Part shown: in pieces, positions 63,587-64,000 of the stretch
Position numbering within the stretch: the stretch's first letter is position 1
Layout: each line of letters opens with the position of its first letter
Assembly: GCF_002355155.1 (NCBI RefSeq)
Contig: NZ_AP017369.1
Location: forward strand, 1,674,001 to 1,738,000
Length of the DNA: 64,000 nucleotides
Source: Corynebacterium suranareeae
Lineage (GTDB): Bacteria > Actinomycetota > Actinomycetes > Mycobacteriales > Mycobacteriaceae
Reading direction: 5' to 3'
Position numbers and translations under genes: made by a program
Notes under the pieces: model-generated
Database searches by the model: none
What the model was told of the DNA's origin: nothing
What the model saw: only the letters and a program-made list of their open reading frames with translations

Positions 63587-64000
63587 TCACACGAGAGTAT
63601 CGTTTCCTCCGGTTTGGTGTAGATCCCCTAACTTTCTCCGCGATATGATAACTAACTTCAAACGATTACTTACGTTGAATCGTTGCATCAGTCTAGTCAC
63701 TGATTTCTTCGTTGTGGTTTGGGCAATATTTAGGTCTTGCGCGATCTCCTCATTGGTTTTTCCCATATGTAGAAGAGTTAGAACTTGGCGATCGCGGTAT
63801 GGCAGTGCGTCGAGTTGAACGTCCTCGAAGTTATCTATATATTTTCGTAGCGCTGTAGCTGCTTCTGGAGAAATAGTAGTGCCATCACTAGCAGCGGCGC
63901 GAACAGCAGCAATAATTTGTTCTGATGAGGAACTTTTCAAGACGAACCCAAACGCACCATTATGGAGCATTTCTAACATTGTATGGTCATCGTTGAAGGT
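63587..64000 (-). CDS. NarL/LuxR-type response regulator, N-terminus cut by window edge
   Basis: The last 137 residues of a two-component regulator. The receiver end (GAFGFVLKSSSSEQIIAAVRAAASDG, with the conserved lysine in VLKSS) and a LuxR-type helix-turn-helix (LPYRDRQVLTLLHMGKTNEEIAQDLNIAQTTTKKSVTRLMQRF) are intact. The reading remains open to the window end, where TFNDDHT precedes MLEML, so the phosphorylated aspartate lies outside. The partner kinase is probably further right. Target genes cannot be predicted. Confidence 0.88.
   Translation of the reverse strand, partial: TFNDDHTMLEMLHNGAFGFVLKSSSSEQIIAAVRAAASDGTTISPEAATALRKYIDNFEDVQLDALPYRDRQVLTLLHMGKTNEEIAQDLNIAQTTTKKSVTRLMQRFNVSNRLKLVIISRRKLGDLHQTGGNDTLV

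Noticed and set aside
63524..63622. Short frame of 32 codons before the response regulator end
   Set aside because: No ribosome site or homology, and it overlaps the end of a well-supported gene; could at most be a remnant.
1..64000. tRNA, rRNA or complete insertion sequences
   Set aside because: No cloverleaf with a T-loop GGTTCRA, no rRNA core sequence and no transposase frame was found by eye; a tRNAscan or ISfinder search would settle it.

Overview
The window reads as a chromosomal segment of Corynebacterium glutamicum or a very close relative. The evidence is the gene content and order (RbpA, Ppm1 and Lnt; the Pup ligase locus without proteasome genes; MshC for mycothiol; the ars1-type arsenic locus whose ArsR and Acr3 cysteines sit exactly where the characterised C. 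glutamicum proteins have them) and the moderate GC content. From memory of the family, most of the order from rbpA to pyrD parallels the M. tuberculosis Rv2050-Rv2139 stretch (rbpA, ppm1, fxsA, cobG, cobL, SDR, pepQ/pepE, helY, tatC/tatA, paf/pup/dop/mpa, trmI, recB-like, hisG/hisE, metH, mshC, uppP, lppL, pyrD). It is therefore conserved actinobacterial backbone with local insertions.

Layout. 0-13.7 kb: a HAD phosphatase (cut by the left edge); a thiamin salvage operon (thiM, then a ThiE-ThiD-TenA fusion) behind a TPP riboswitch that overlaps its own translation start; ndh; a divergent cyclopropane-synthase-like gene; an MHS-type transporter; a purine phosphoribosyltransferase; a Mn-type (yybP-ykoY) riboswitch followed by mntP and an Acr3-like transporter; a small exported protein; and an AlkD-like protein behind an unusual 17-bp periodic array. 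13.7-22.2 kb: a SulP transporter, an LGFP-type lipoprotein, a YceI operon, rbpA, and the ppm1-lnt-fxsA lipoprotein/mannosylation group. 22.2-31 kb: a secretory-type lipase, a decayed cobG tail-to-tail with cobL, a DprE2-like SDR coupled to pepQ, a trypsin-like protein with no signal peptide, and helY. 31-40.4 kb: tatC, tatA, pafC, pafB, pafA, pup, dop, arc and trmI, all on the minus strand. 40.4-52.2 kb: an M18 aminopeptidase, a RecB-type nuclease, an orphan HigA, an MFS exporter, aspA, hisG/hisE, a HAD phosphatase and metH. 52.2-56.6 kb: the arsenic locus, with arsR plus a flavoprotein diverging from acr3-arsC1-arsC1'. 56.7-64 kb: an acidic protein, mshC, uppP, a degenerate aldo/keto reductase, an LppL-like lipoprotein, pyrD and a NarL-type response regulator cut by the right edge.

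The most unusual signals are non-coding. Four copies of a roughly 170-260 bp structured intergenic element (near 4.2, 18.2, 22.0 and 58.8 kb) share a head with an AGAA-N4-TTCT dyad and end in hairpins whose outer arms (ACCAAA/TTTGGT) are conserved while the inner arms change on both sides together. A separate array at 12.5 kb carries five GTCAC cores spaced exactly 17 bp apart. Neither matches a feature class I can name with certainty. No rRNA, tRNA, CRISPR array or complete insertion sequence was recognised.
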